Of a stretch of DNA of 64,000 nt, positions 11,149-25,031 are shown piece after piece. The stretch is from Onchocerca lupi (lineage: Eukaryota > Nematoda > Chromadorea > Rhabditida > Onchocercidae). The DNA is taken from the NCBI GenBank assembly GCA_028564675.1, contig JAOVVO010000041.1:1-64000 (forward strand). Direction: 5' to 3'. Under the pieces are notes generated by a model that did not search any database, was not told the DNA's origin, and was given only the letters and a program-made list of their open reading frames with translations. Each line of letters begins with the position of its first letter. Position 1 is the stretch's first letter. The position numbers were made by a program, and so were the translations under genes.

Positions 11149-14100
11149 ATGGCTGTAGAAACAGTCTCATTTCGAGATGCCGTTGGGAATGTTGATGTAA
11201 GTTTCTTTAATCATTCCTCATAATGAGTTTAAATGTATCATTTTACTTATGGTAGATTAGGTCTAATTCTTTGTGTAATTCCTTGGCGACCACAAATTAT
11301 TATGAACATTCCTTAATGAACACTATTGTGAATATTACTAAGATGTCAGTTTATGCTGAACACGACTACTAGTTGTAAAAATTATGGTCAGAGTTGGATT
11401 TCTAAAAGAAATTGTCAAATTCGAATTCATTAGAGTGATGGAGCGAACTTTGATATTGGTGTTTAAATCTTATGAAGATCATTTCTCTTCTCTACAAATC
11501 AAATTACTTACGGAAATGATTTTATCTTGATAATGATTTTAGCTTCTGGATGATTTGATACTTTTGGACAATCAACCATGCATCGAAGCACAACCAATAC
11601 CGTTAGAATATCGTATATCGTTTAATACAAATTTTGAGGACCGAAATGCTTACGTGACAGGTGTTTCGAAGTACATTGAGGAAGCCACACGACATGCGGA
11701 ATTCGTCAGTTCACTTGGCTTATCTTTGTATTATTCTTTAAATTATGTCTCAAATGACTATACGAATTCGCTGTCAGCGATAATGGAACAAAATTTCGTG
11801 TCTTAAAGATTATATTTAATTTCTGTGATGATTCATTTAGAATAATATGTTATCAGAAGGTTTCGAACATGCTGCTAATTTGTATACTTGGAGATGCTGT
11901 TCACGAGCTGTCCCCATGGTGAATCTTTTATTATAATCAAATAATTAGCTTTTCAATCCGTCACTATCTTAAATATCAGTTGATGAAAACTATTATATTT
12001 TGAAAGAAGTTTTGATAAAGTTAGAGTACTAGATTAGTCTTTTTCTTCATATTTGCAGTGAGATGAGATTCCAAACGGAGAATCGGTCACCAAAAAAAAG
12101 AAAAAAAAAACAGAAATTCAGCTACTACCACATCTTAAGTTTCCGTGATCATTTATTTAAATTGACCTCAACTATAGCGAAATGTTTAGCTATGCTTTAT
12201 TCAGGCGAAATCCAATGACCAGCCGAATCGAGTTGAAATAAATGAAAAAGTTGTTGAAGTATTGAATCCTGAAGTGGAGAAATTGCACCGATTTATGCAC
12301 TTTACAGTAATGCTTTAAGTCATTTTTGGGCATCATTTTTTAATTATTTCGTTATCACAAATATTCATCTTATTATGTAAAAGCTATTTTTATTATAGAA
12401 CAAAGCGATTTCACGTTTCTGTGATGAAATGAAGCGTTTGTGTCATCCAGAAAAAAGGAAAGATTTTGTGTCCGAAGCATACTTGTTAACACTTGGAAAG
12501 ACATTAAACATGTTTGCAGTGCTTGATGAGTTAAAAAATATGAAAGCATCGATTAAAAATGACTTTTCTACATTTAGAAGGTTAGTTTGTAGCTGTCTTT
12601 CGGTACTTAAAGAATCCTGATGGAATGGTTGTTAAGGGATAGCGGAAATAGTAGTGTCCATATAAAAGCGCCCTGATGGGAAAATGATTTTTCAGATCAG
12701 CTCAGTTCCTACAAGTTATGTCGGATACAAAAACGTTACATGAAATGCAAAATTTGAGTATGTTTTTAGCAACGCAAAATAAAATCAAAGATACGCTCAA
12801 AAGTGAATTGCAATCGGTTTGTTTAAGTTTTAGTTTCTGTAGTTTTTTTTTATTTATACGATTCCTGTTCTTGATTAATTTATTGATTTATTGCCAAATA
12901 AGCGTCAATATTGTCTTTTAAAATCTTCAAGATTTAAAATATTCCAATATTCCAAGTCCCATCTCGAATATGTCCAAGTTCAACTAAACTTGATTTGGAT
13001 TTGCCTATGAGTTGATTTCCTTTTTTTTATGATATTCTACTATTAATATTTGTTATTAAAAATTGCTTTTTTAGATTGAGAGCTATGAGGAAATCTTGGC
13101 TGATGTTATCAATATCTGCGTAATATTATTCGAAAATCATATGTACATCACTCCTGCTGAGCGACATATGTTTGTTAAAGTATGATTTTCCTCATTCCGT
13201 TTTTCGTTCTTTAATACTTGTTTCAATTTTTTAAGTAATTTGAAACTGTGCAATTTGAGTTATATCTGAAAGCAAAGTTTTGGCAATGTTTTTGAGAATT
13301 TTGAAAAATAAAATTTTTTGAATTTTAGGTAATAGCTTTTGCGTTATTTTTAATGGATGGCGACAATGCAAATGTTTCAAAGTTAGATCAACGGAAGCGG
13401 ATAAGTATTTCTAAACTTGACAAAATTTTCCAGGTCTGTTACTATAATATATAGATACGTAATGTACAGGAATTGAAAGTTTCATTTGGCCTTTAATTTT
13501 CCAAAAAAAAAAAAAGTGGAAGTTGGTGACATAATATTTTCTGTAGCTGGCATAATATTTTCTTTTTAAAAGTTGTAAGAAAATGAGTCTCTATTTTTAG
13601 TCACTTGAAGTGGTGCCATTATTTGGTGATATGCAAATCCAGCCGTTCTCATTTGTTAGAAGATCACCTTATTTTGAACCTTCAAAATGGCCTAATGCAA
13701 ACAATGAAGGTAAATTTTAACGGATATTTTCAGTTAGAATCGAATTTGTAAGGATTTCGTCAGGAGATTTTGAATTTCTGTCGTTGATACCCATCATATT
13801 TCTACTATTAATGAGCAATACAAAGTAATATATTAAAGGTGAAAAGTGTCACGTTAATATTACTGAAAAACTGAAAACGATGCGTGAACAACATTTGGAA
13901 TATGTAACAAATCTTTCTCGACTTAATAACGAGGTAATTTTTCCTGGTATTTGTTTCGATTGTAAGTTTAAAATAAATGGAATACTTAAGAGAAATTTTC
14001 TGGCCACTCTAGTAATTTGGAATTATTTAAGATTTTCCTACTTTCAGGTTGCTGTTTATGATCGGGATGAGCCACGTAGTGATAGTGAAAATCGAGAAAT

Positions 14101-17100
14101 GACTCAGTTAATGTTAGATGGTATTCAGCTTCTTTGTAGCTGGACTAGCGATGTTGTGGAAACAATTTCTTGGAAATTGCTTCATCCAACTGATCATCGT
14201 ACTAATTCAACTTGTCCAGAAACAGCAGAAGAATATGAACGAGCCACGAAATATAATTATCAACCTGCAGAGAAAGCGGCATTGATTGAAGTTTGTTTTT
14301 CTGAAAATTTTTGAAAATATATCTTAATGCTTTTTTAGATTATATAGAATGTTTGTTATTTCCTGATGCAAATTCGAATTAGAATTGATTCTTGTTTCAG
14401 ACAATATCGATGATCAAAAGTGTCCAGCATATGCTTTCTAAAATGGAACCAATTTTGAGTGTTGCCATCAGAAAACATATCTATGCTGAAATGCAAGATT
14501 TTATTCAGATAACCTTGAAAGAGCCACTTCATAAAGCTCTGAGGAATAAGAAAGACTTATTAGCAGGGCAAGTTATTTTCTAATAACAGTTATTTCTTAT
14601 GAAAGACTAGCGGAGAGATAAACGGTTTCATTATTCAAGTGGAAAAGAATTATGAGAAAATTTACAATTTAGCTTAAAATATTAATAATTCTGTTACGAA
14701 AGATTCTCAGTTTCAAAGTTTGAGTGAAAATTGTCACTTCGTTCTTTAATAATGTATTCATTTTCTTGTATTCATTATTGTTTCTGACAGTGAATTTCTA
14801 ATAAATTGTTGCTGTTTGCAGAATTATTCAATCAATATGCGATACTTGTATAGATAATTGTGCTGGAAATTTTAATCCCCATTCTGTTGAAATGGGTAAA
14901 TCGAAGAAGCAGCGACATTCTACCGTAGGATCATTCAGTGATATTCGTGCAGCACGACGATGTATTGCACCAAGCAGCACGCAGGTAGTGTTTGTTTATT
15001 TTATTTTTTTTTATTTGATTTTTAATATTTTTCCTTATATTTCAATTTTATCTTAACAGTATTGCTAGAAGGGAGTGCTTCACATGGAATTAAGTATCCA
15101 GCATTTACTGGTATAACTTAATGCCTATATAGACTATATCCTGTTTAGTTTCAAACGACTATGTTCTAATTCTGGTCTTTTAATTGTGCTGTGTGTTTAA
15201 TTGAATCCAGAGTATTTTTTCAATTTGCTCAGTAGGGGTAGAGTCGAATGAAAGATTGACATTCATCTATCCTTCTATATGACTTTTTATTTTCATTTGA
15301 AATTCTAATAAAAATAAAAATTACACATCTACATCTAGTTATACATGGCCCGTACAATGACCGAATCGCTGATTTCGGAACGAAGTGGTAGCAAGAAATT
15401 ACTGCGTAAAGATATCGAATCAAAATATGTGGAAAAACTGGCACATTTTTTACGCATAAGTTTTCATTGGCCTGCCCTTCTTGCCTTTTCTGGTAAACAT
15501 TTGCCCTTTTTATTAAATATGGATATAATCTTTTGTAACAGCATTAATACAGTACTACTAATAGAACGCATATCGTATTTTAGGACTGGATTATCATTTC
15601 TGAAATCAATAGTTTCGAAATCATTTTTATCGTTTAAATTTGTTCCATATGTTTACCATATTATTGACTATTCCAAGAATATAGTGAGAGCATTAATGCT
15701 ATTCCTACTAAAATGGTGCAGAATAAATGATCGTTTTTAATAGCGAACTTTGAATTGTCGTGATTGAGTTCAAACAAAATTTTAGTAGTCAAGGTTGTTT
15801 CAAATGACTGAACACAGTTTCTGAATAGTTAGACTATGAGTTCATATCATTTCAGTGTAACTTGAATGACAAAAACAAGGAATTTTCGATTTATGGTTTG
15901 TACTGATGTTTATATACATTGAACATCAGGAAAAAGATAATTGATATCTAGGGAATAATAAAGATAGGATTAGATAAAAGCTTCTAATCGTTTTAATTTT
16001 TGATAGGTTCATTTTGTTTATCGCTGTTGGTTACATTTTTTTGTGGGTTTTGATAATTTATTCAGACCGTGTCAGTAAGCTTTGATAATTAGCTTACAAA
16101 TTACTTGCACTTTCAATATCTTGTAAAAAATGTAAAAAATAATTCCCCTGTAGCCACTTTGATTGAATGAATCTTTTGTCTTTAAAGAAAGCCATTTTCT
16201 AATTATCATATTGAATCAGTTGATCAAGAAAGACTATCGAATTACATATGCTTTCAATGTCCAAATAGTTTTTGTAAAGATTTTCAACTAATCTTGATTC
16301 ATTTTCGGGTTGTCTTTTACTGGAATTAATCTTAAAAGCGTGAAGCCAGTGTTTCGCAGTCTATTCTGAAGTTAATTTTGCTTTCTAAAGGCTGTCGGTA
16401 TTTCGGATAACGCAGTAGCAAAACTTGGATTATGCAATGGCAAATTCAAATGAAACCCATTGAAAATCATGAAATAGAAAATAAGGAAGAAGGTCGATTA
16501 AAAAAAACAAAAAAAAAGTTCGAGAAAAGTTCGAAAAAAGAGACAATAGTTCTAAGTGACATATACATTTGAAGAAACCAAAAAGTCAGCGAAAGAAATG
16601 AACTGTTACAAAAGCATTCGGGACAATCATTTATTTTGCAATAATGAGGTAATAATGAGGTATTTCTTAAAAAGTATTGATTTTTTGGAAGTTTCATTTT
16701 TAAATTTAAGAAGATCTGGTAAGATAGATGGAATGCTAAATAATATATTTGCAGAAACATTGAGTGGATGTTGTGAACTTTCACAATTGTGGTTTCGTGA
16801 ATTCTATCTGGAAATGACAATGGGACGCCGAATCCAGTTTCCTATCGATATGTCTATGCCATGGATTTTGACTGATTATATATTGACAAGTCAAGAACCT
16901 TCTTTAATTGAGTACTTCTTAAAATATTCATATTTTAAAGATTTTCCTGTAGAACATATTTGACTATTATTTTTCTCGCATGGCAGCGTCCACAACCATT
17001 TGAAAGCATAACAAATTTTATTAAGGAAATGTCTTCTGTTTTTGCTAATACTTAAATTTTTGCGCATTAAGCATTATTCACTATCTTAATTTTTTCGAAT

Positions 17101-18379
17101 TATTCTTATAACTATATATTCCGAAAGTAATTTGCTGAAACGGCATACACTTCGTAGTCGGTCAAAAGTGGATCAAATATGATATTTATTTGCTAATTAT
17201 ACCTACTTTTAGATCTATTTTTTACCAGCTTGATTTATATAACGATGCTGCTGATTATGCATTGAAGAAATTCAAAAAGCAGTTTTTATATGATGAAGTT
17301 GAAGCCGAAGTGAATTTATGTTTTGATCAGTTTGTTTTCAAAGTTAGCGATGCCGTATTTACCTACTACAAGCAGCTGGCTTCGAAGTAAATTTTATTTC
17401 ATTTTGTTTTTTTGTTCCTGTTCTATTCTATTTTTTATTTATGGTATTATGCGTAATTATTTATTACTGATGTTTATATTGTTGATATGGTCGTTAGTCA
17501 CTACTAATGTTAAGCAAAAATCAGTTTTATATGTGTGATTAAATGCAACAAGTAAGACTGAATCATGAAGGCTGTTATTTTAAAAGCCCTGAAATTTGGA
17601 TTGAGTTATGGATGAGACAGATTGATATTAATTCCTTTATTCATAGTAGCATTAATCGAATAATATATAATTGGCAGTGCAGTAAAGTTTAGTAAAGAAA
17701 ATTGGGTGATGTCGATTGGGATTTTAGAGAAGAATATATATTGAGAACTTGAACAAGAGTAACGTAGCCGAAGATCGTCAGTTGGATCGAATCCAACTCC
17801 AATGAAAGAATAGTAAAAAGAGTTTTTTTTTTTTTGTGGGGGAAATTTAGTAGGAGTATTTGAAATGTTAAGAATTGACGTGTTGGAATATAATACGATT
17901 GATAACAAAATAATTGTGAGAAAAGAACAGTGTTTACGAAAGGAAAAAATGGTTGTGATACAGTTTAATTGGATACAAAGACGGGAACGGATATGCAAAC
18001 ACAATATTAATGATTTTATTAGCTGTGAACGGAAACGTTTAGATGGATGTTGTAAATTAGCGTGGAAAGTAATATGCAATGAGAAATAATTTTACAGTTG
18101 ATGATTCATTAGAAAATTTTACAAATTTTTAATCATTTGATTATATAATTTTCCATAATAATTAGTTTTAGTTGGGAATTAATTTCGATTTTTCCGATGG
18201 TTGTCTGGTAGTTCAGTGCAGCAGTAAATTGCAATGTTGACGTGCATGAATGTACGGATCAGTCACTGACTGCTTCTTTTAATCCACTTACTGATAGGGA
18301 TTTCTGATTTTTGTTTTTGCCTATTAGTTTTTATTTTTTTGGGTTATCTTTTGTTATTTTTGTGTAATGACTATCAGGT

Positions 18380-18421
<42 letters not shown>

Positions 18422-21400
18422 GCGCAAGTTCAATAACATTTTGCAATCCCTAAATAATATTGCTTAGTTTGCTGAAATACTGCAACACTCATTCATGAAG
18501 GCTATAAGTAAAACGAGAAGATAAAGACCGTAACAAAAATTGATATTAGATTTTGAAATCTAATTGATATAATAGTATAGCTTTTTATATTACCACACTT
18601 TTATATATATGCTAGTTGTATTCATTTTATATATTTAGTGTCGATAATTTGAGTAGTAAATATATTACTTCATCAATTTTGATCATTTCTTAATCTTTTT
18701 AATTTTTAGCATGTTGCTTGACAAACGTTTCAAAGCAGACTGTCAAGCATTAGGAATAACGATTCGTGCACCACCTCATTGTCGATACGAAACTTTGCTT
18801 TGTCAGCGACATGTTCAGGTAAAATCATTATGAAGTAAATTCAAGAACAGTACATTTAGTTTCGAAATAAATTCACTATTCTCTTTTTTTTATTATGTTC
18901 TAGAAGTATGATTAGCATATTCTTTCTTTAGTTTGAAACTTGTAAAATTATCAAATCAAAGTATCAGCTTTTTTGAAATATTAAAATTCATAGCATAAAT
19001 ATTCAGCTTTTGGGACGATCAATTGATTTGAATCGTTTGGTAAGCCAAAGGATTAATGCAGCCATTATTCGGGCTCTGGATGTTGCCATTTCAAAATTTG
19101 AATCTGAGGAACTATCTTCCATCGTTGTAAGTCATTTGAATTAATAATATATTCCGTAAACTCCGTTGAATTTGAACAATGGATCCTTTGAAAAAATGTG
19201 GTTGATAAGATGTTGTGCTATATTCATTTTGTGTATCTTTCTCATCAGCATCAAAAGAACGTGCCAAAATGTGTTTTCTCGAAATACAAAGGGCGGTGAT
19301 AATTTTTTTTTTTTTTTTTGTCGCCAGATTTCATTTATTCATTACATGATATCGATATATTTTTGAAATGAAAAATTATTGTACTAAGAATGATTTTGCT
19401 TATTAAAGCATCAAGAATTTAAGGAATTGGATAATTTACTAGAAACGAATCGTTTATGCCACCGTCTTTTAAATGAACAGCTGGGCTCGATTTCCGATTT
19501 TAATGAACTTTTGTGCGAAGCAAATCACAGCGTTTCAGCGCCATATGGACGCATCACCTTACACGTATTTTGGGAGTTGAATTATGATCTCATACCCAAC
19601 TTTTGTTATAATGGCTCTACACGTAGGCGAGTGTATTTTGTGAATTGAGATGAGAAAATCTAATGATTTCATATCTAATGTGTAAATTGAATTAATTATC
19701 GAATGTCTAAGTTTCCGTTTTCTGATGAGACAGTTTGATGGTTTTTGATGGCTAGCGTGAAAAAATCAGCTCTACCACCGGCAATGTTTTGCATAGCATG
19801 AACAGAGAGATGTCTGTTAATCTTGTTGACCTTAATTATGTATGCTATTTGCCTTTGTTAGAAGTTAAATGTGTTTTGAAGTATTGACAAGAGTGTTTGT
19901 CGAACAGTGAAGTTTGATGAAAGAGTGGTTGTATTTCCATTTGTTAATTTATCGAACCAAAATAGCATGATTAGCTGGTGCGAAAAAAGGAGAAACAAAA
20001 GGAAAAAATAATAGGAACCGGAAAATTAAGTTTAGAAGCTATTCATTAAAATTTGCTTGGACATTAAATATATAGAGTATTAAATTTTTTTTTTATTGGG
20101 TTAATATCAACAAATTTCTATCTGTTTTATATTTTATTACTTTATAAACAATTTTAGATTTGTTCGATCATTAGTGAAAGATTCAAAACGCAAGGTCCCA
20201 CAACGAGAGCGTCCTCCTTCAGCCGCTGTGCACTATTTTTGGGGTTCAAAAGTACTTTTCCTTTTTTTTAAGTTTTGGAAGACATATTTGACGTGTAGAT
20301 TTTTGAAACTGTAATTTTTATCATATAATTTATTGGAAAACATCTCTTTTATTTATTTTATATTATTCTAGTCATTGCATGCTGCATTTACAAATTTGTA
20401 CTCACTCTATAATGGATTCATTGGATTACCACATCTAAAGTAAGTTGTTTAGCTTATTTTTAATTTAGAGTTGATATCCAGAGTTAATACTCTTAGGGAT
20501 AATGTGAAATATTATAGACTTCGTAAAATCAAGAAGTAAAAGTTATGGTTTTAAATGGCAGTCGAAAGGATTTACGAAACTGCTTTTTAGGGCAGTAGCG
20601 CGTTTGTTGGGCTATCAAGGGATAGCTATTATTTTGGAAGAATTAATCAAGATTGTACGCAATTTGGTAAGTTTTTGAAACGTTTAACATTCTATTCATA
20701 AGTGAATTTATTATGATTCATTAAACTGAAGCAAGGAAAGTTCTTGTTTTGCAGGTAAATGGTCCATTACGTGGTCATGTGAAATCTCTTTTTAATCTGA
20801 TGCCGAAAGTATGCAAATTGCCAAGATTTGACTACGGTTCACCTGGTATGTTGAATTATTCGAAAAAATTTTTTGTTTGATATAATAAATATGCAGTTGT
20901 TCTGGAACTTAAAACAGGAATATTTTTCAGCTGTGTTAGAGTATTATATCGCACATTTGACTAATGTTGGCCGCTATGCCGAGCTTAAAAAGGATGTGTG
21001 TCAGGTAGAATTTTAGAAATCCTTCTTATTTTAAGATTTGGCTTAGATTTTTTTAAGTTTGTTTATAATGATAAGATTTACTTCTACGTGTTATTTTGTT
21101 AGCAAATTTTATTTCAGAGCATATCGGAAAAAAAATTATCAATTTATGTCAAGTTATAAATGTGGTTCTTCAAACAATATTTTTTTAGGTACTTCGTGAA
21201 CTAGGCAACATAATTGTTTTTTGTTTACAATTGGAATTAGCTTTAGCACAAGAAGAAGTTATGGATTTGTTGACAGCTGCACCATTTACAAACATTATTC
21301 CACGTCCACCAGCGAAAAGTAATTTCTTCAAATTTTACTGAATATATTCCAATTTTATGGATTTCGAAATTAGAATTTTGTGCTTAAATATGACGTTTTT

Positions 21401-22888
21401 TGGAATTCGTATATGAAATCTTTGTTATTATGATAGAATAAAAAATAAATATATGTATGAAATGAAATATTTTATGTAAGTTAACTGTGGAATTCAACTT
21501 TTTATTCTTTTCGATGCAGTCATTAAGAGAGAACTGATCTAATTAGATCAGTTGAATTGAAAAATATCGACAAAAAATTTTTGAAGAGATTGAAGAGCAG
21601 GAACTGAAAATAAAGCAATTGGAGCAGAAGTATGCGCGCATTCAGATTTCTGCTGTTGTTGAACAAGTTGGTAACGAAAAGGTTAATAATTATAACTTTT
21701 TTATTCCGCGCAGTTTTTTAGTTTCCGTCCCAATATGTTTGATTTTCAACATTATAATACATAAAATTACCAGAAAGAAATTTAAAGGAATTTATCTGAT
21801 TTTATTACAGCAGAAAGCGATTGCTCGAGAAGCAGAACTATTAACGAAAGAACGTCTTTGTTGTGGATTGAATATTTTTGAGATGTTTATTTTGAAACTT
21901 AAGGAGATTTTGTCGGTGGATACCATTTGGACTGGTGGCTTCCCTAGCAATGGGGTTTTTTTTTAATGCAAATTTGCCAGATCCAACTTGAAAAGTTCTT
22001 TTGATTTTGGCAAAATAATGAATTTTTTTGATTAAAAAAGAAATTTTTACATATGCTTGCAGAATTCGTTAATTTCTTTTCTTTTGTTTTTAAATTCATC
22101 GATTTATGCCAAATTATTTCTGCTAGTATTTTTTGACGTTTGGTAGAGCCGCTTAATTTAGGTAATGTGGTTAGATGAATGCGTAGAATTCCATCGTTTG
22201 TGGTCAGCGCTTCAGTTTTTCTTCTGTCAGCCATCACTTTCAGGTCAGGAAGGCCTGAGCCCGCCCGCTGAACCACTAATCGAGTAAATTGCCTTTTTTC
22301 TTATTCAATTTGATATCAAGTGCCAGGACATTAATCTTATTTCTGCATGTCATTAACATTTCAAAAGCATTGATCGGAAGAAAAAAAAAACTTTTCATGA
22401 TTTTTTTTCTCAATTCCTTTGAACCAGTTTTTTCAGAGCTCTCTTTGGCGATGGCTTGCACTGGGCTGGTTGCGCAATAATTGCTGTGTTGAATCAATAT
22501 CGTCGATTTGAAGTCCTCGATTTCAGTTATCATCTTTTACGGGTTCATCGTGCTGATGGAAAAGATAACATCGTTCATGGCATTGTAAGTATTTATTTAT
22601 ATATTTATTATTCTTTATACTTCGTTTTATTACTTGATTATGTAATGCATTATTTTTGAACAAAATGAGTCAATCAATCTATTCGAGGAATGCAAATTAC
22701 AGAAGCTTTCTCGAATGGTTGAAAGAATTCGTCGATTCCAATTATTGAACAATCAGATTTTTGGAGTGTTGAATAATTACCTTAGTTCAGTCGGCGAAAA
22801 TGGCGAAGAAATAATGGAAAAGCAAATCCGTGAATTCGCACCACCTGTCTATCATTCTCTTTCACGCACTTTTGCTTCTAATGATTGA
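11149..22888 (+). CDS. gex-2: CYFIP / Sra-1 / GEX-2, WAVE regulatory complex subunit
   Basis: CYFIP is the large Rac-binding subunit of the five-protein WAVE complex that drives Arp2/3 actin branching; in worms GEX-2 is needed for ventral enclosure (family knowledge). Thirty plus-strand exons, first 11149-11196 and last 22703-22888, give 1274 aa in phase; human CYFIP1 is 1253. Near-identical blocks along the length: FNTNFEDRNAYVTG, RRKDFVSEAYL-type KRKDFVSEAYL, NMFAVLDELKNMK, VVPLFGDMQI, WFREFYLEMTMGRRIQFP, FLYDEVEAEVNLCFDQFV, APYGRITLHVFWELNYD, LLGYQGIA, LLTKERLCCGL, FGDGLHWAG and the C-terminal RMVERIRRFQ. Other exons include 14401-14567, 14822-14984, 15339-15492, 16755-16911, 19424-19626, 20158-20251, 21587-21681, 21811-21954, 22162-22283 and 22437-22584. 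Two introns start with GC, not GT (14568 and 19627). The longest intron is 15493-16754 (1.26 kb). The acceptor at 19424 could be 19409, adding five residues; the acceptor before 21587 is weak but keeps exact length with human CYFIP. Confidence 0.97.
18383..18416. repeat. Poly-T homopolymer run
   Basis: A run of 34 T inside the CYFIP intron before the exon at 18710. The length may be an assembly approximation. Confidence 0.9.
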
Positions 22889-24360
22889 AAATTGAGATGC
22901 GGAAACACATGTTTCAGCATATATATAGGTCTTTCTTTTAAAAATTTTCATGATTCAGATTTTGTTTTCTTTTTAGAGATTTATTTTATTTGATAGTTAT
23001 TCTATCTGTTTGAAATTCTTTTAACTTACTTGTCATATGCATTTTTTCCGCTGTAATGAATACCATTTCGGGCCACAATAGGGACCCATAATGCTGCGTA
23101 TGGGTAACATTCGTTTTTTCTAAAGAGAAAAGAAAAATATTATGCATGTTCTGTTAGGAAAATAGAAACATTCTTCAAAATTTAGTATATTGGTTTCAAA
23201 TTCAGTTAGTTTTGAATATAATAAAAAATAATTATACTGCCATCCATGTTCCTATTCATATTTTCTATAACTTCATGTTTTCTCCATCCTCTTCATATTT
23301 AAAATAGATTTGCTAAATTGATGATAATTCATCTCTTTCTTTGTTATTACATTCATTTGTATATTTATCGTTTAAAAAACTTAGCAAATTATTTTATAGA
23401 TCTCAAAATAATCTAACCACTGACATTGTCACCATTGTAAAAGAAAGAAAATTGTTATTGACAAAATACAACTTATGTTTTCTTGACGACAGATTAATGC
23501 AGCATATTACAATAATGTCTAAGGAGAGACACAAAGTGATTCTTCTGTTAGCATTTGAGATTTGTATGTAGAAATCTTGTGTTAAGATCTAATTAAAGCA
23601 GAGAATCTGGAATAGTTTTTCTTGACTTTCATTGGTGATCTCAGGAACATTTGGATTAGAGCACTAAGAACTGATGATGTTGGTTGCTTTATAAATTTGA
23701 GAACAATTTATCTCCTAGAAAGTTATTAAAATGATTAAAGAATTATTAAGTTTTTTTCAATCGCTCAGAATTTTTTTCTTATGTTTTTGGACTTAACTGG
23801 CTTGTTTTTCGCTTTTTATCTTGAATTTATTAAAGTGAACAGAAGTCATAAAAATATGTGTCTTAAATAGCAAATATTTAGTCATTTTCTATCATTTTAA
23901 TAAAGGATTAATTGATTGAACAAATTATAGTGCTACTAAAATTGCATTTATACTTGCTAAGTTACATTCAACTAATATCATTAACATACGTGATGCATTA
24001 AACATTAATATTGAACATTCTTTCCGTGCTTAATATTTTTTATATTTGCATTAAATTGAACATGTTAAACCATTGAAACTTGTTATATGAATTGAGCAAA
24101 AGAGACCAAAGTTTGTTTCTCAATCGTATCATTTGCTGTGATGAAATCATTAGAAATCATGAAAAAGGTGAAATCTTGCATTGGGATTCTGCTTTCAATA
24201 TCGAATGGCGTAGAAATGGCACATCACTGATCAAGAGTCGAGAATCTATATAATTTTATATACTTTAGATTCTAAATCTAAGTCGAATTTCTTACTGTTT
24301 GATTTATTTAAGATATTGTATTTTTGATTACTAATCGAAAAAATTCATGACTTGGCATGA

Positions 24361-24432
24361 TGAGAGATGGATAACATATCATTTTGAGATGGATAACATA
24401 TCATGTTGAGAGATGGATAACATATCATGTTA
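24361..24432. repeat. Three-copy tandem repeat, 22-25 bp unit
   Basis: The unit GATGGATAACATATCAT occurs three times with short variable joins (ATTTTGA, GTTGAGA). A CT microsatellite follows 30 bp later. Confidence 0.85.
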
Positions 24433-24557
24433 AGTTTGCAAAAACCGAGGTGATTTAAGCTCTCTCTCTCTCTCTCGCTTAGATGCGCAAATTTTGAACA
24501 AGAAATTTAATTTTTTTTTTTTAATTCAAGTAGTGGAAAAAGTTTTTGGCAACTACT

Positions 24558-25031
24558 TTAATTATATTTATAACTCAAAATTTGAGCTAAACTGGATATA
24601 ATTTGTGTAATTTGAACGAAAAAGTGATTGACTATCACCATTCAACTAACTTGAAGTTGAAATTTAAAAAAAAAAATGAATAACATCACATAACTTAATT
24701 AACTTAACAGTGTAAGGGTAACTTTTCAAAGGAATGTTGCCTAGAAATTTTAAGTTTTAACTGTTGAAGTGAATTAGTGATCAGATGAAACATTTTATGC
24801 TGTAGAACATCTACAGCTATTACAAATGTACTTGACATTTTAAAATAGAAATATAATGATAAAGTAGCAATTTAAATTTGCAAGATCGTAAGGATAATGA
24901 TGATGTTACTTTTCTTAAACTTCAATTCTCAACTCTAAGTTAGTTGAACGGTAATAGTTGATCATTATTTTATCCAAATTACACAAATTATTTCCAGTTT
25001 TGCTCAAATCTTGAGTTATAGATATAATTGA
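24558..25031. repeat. Long imperfect inverted repeat (fold-back element)
   Basis: Left arm 24558-24668 and right arm 24915-25031 are reverse complements over about 110-117 bp with scattered mismatches, separated by about 245 bp. Shared blocks include ATAATTTGTGTAATTTG and TTCAACTAACTT. Weaker similarity continues outwards. The shape fits an old MITE-like or fold-back element; no target-site duplication was established. Confidence 0.8.

Noticed and set aside
16556..16754. Open frame extending the CYFIP exon 16755-16911 to the left
   Set aside because: The conserved SETL-x-x-CC-x-LSQLWF joint requires splicing at TTTGCAG, so the left part is intron.
17606..18079. 157-aa minus-strand open frame
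   Set aside because: Lies entirely within a CYFIP intron, Ser/Ile/Phe-rich, with no recognisable domain or splice sites; likely chance.
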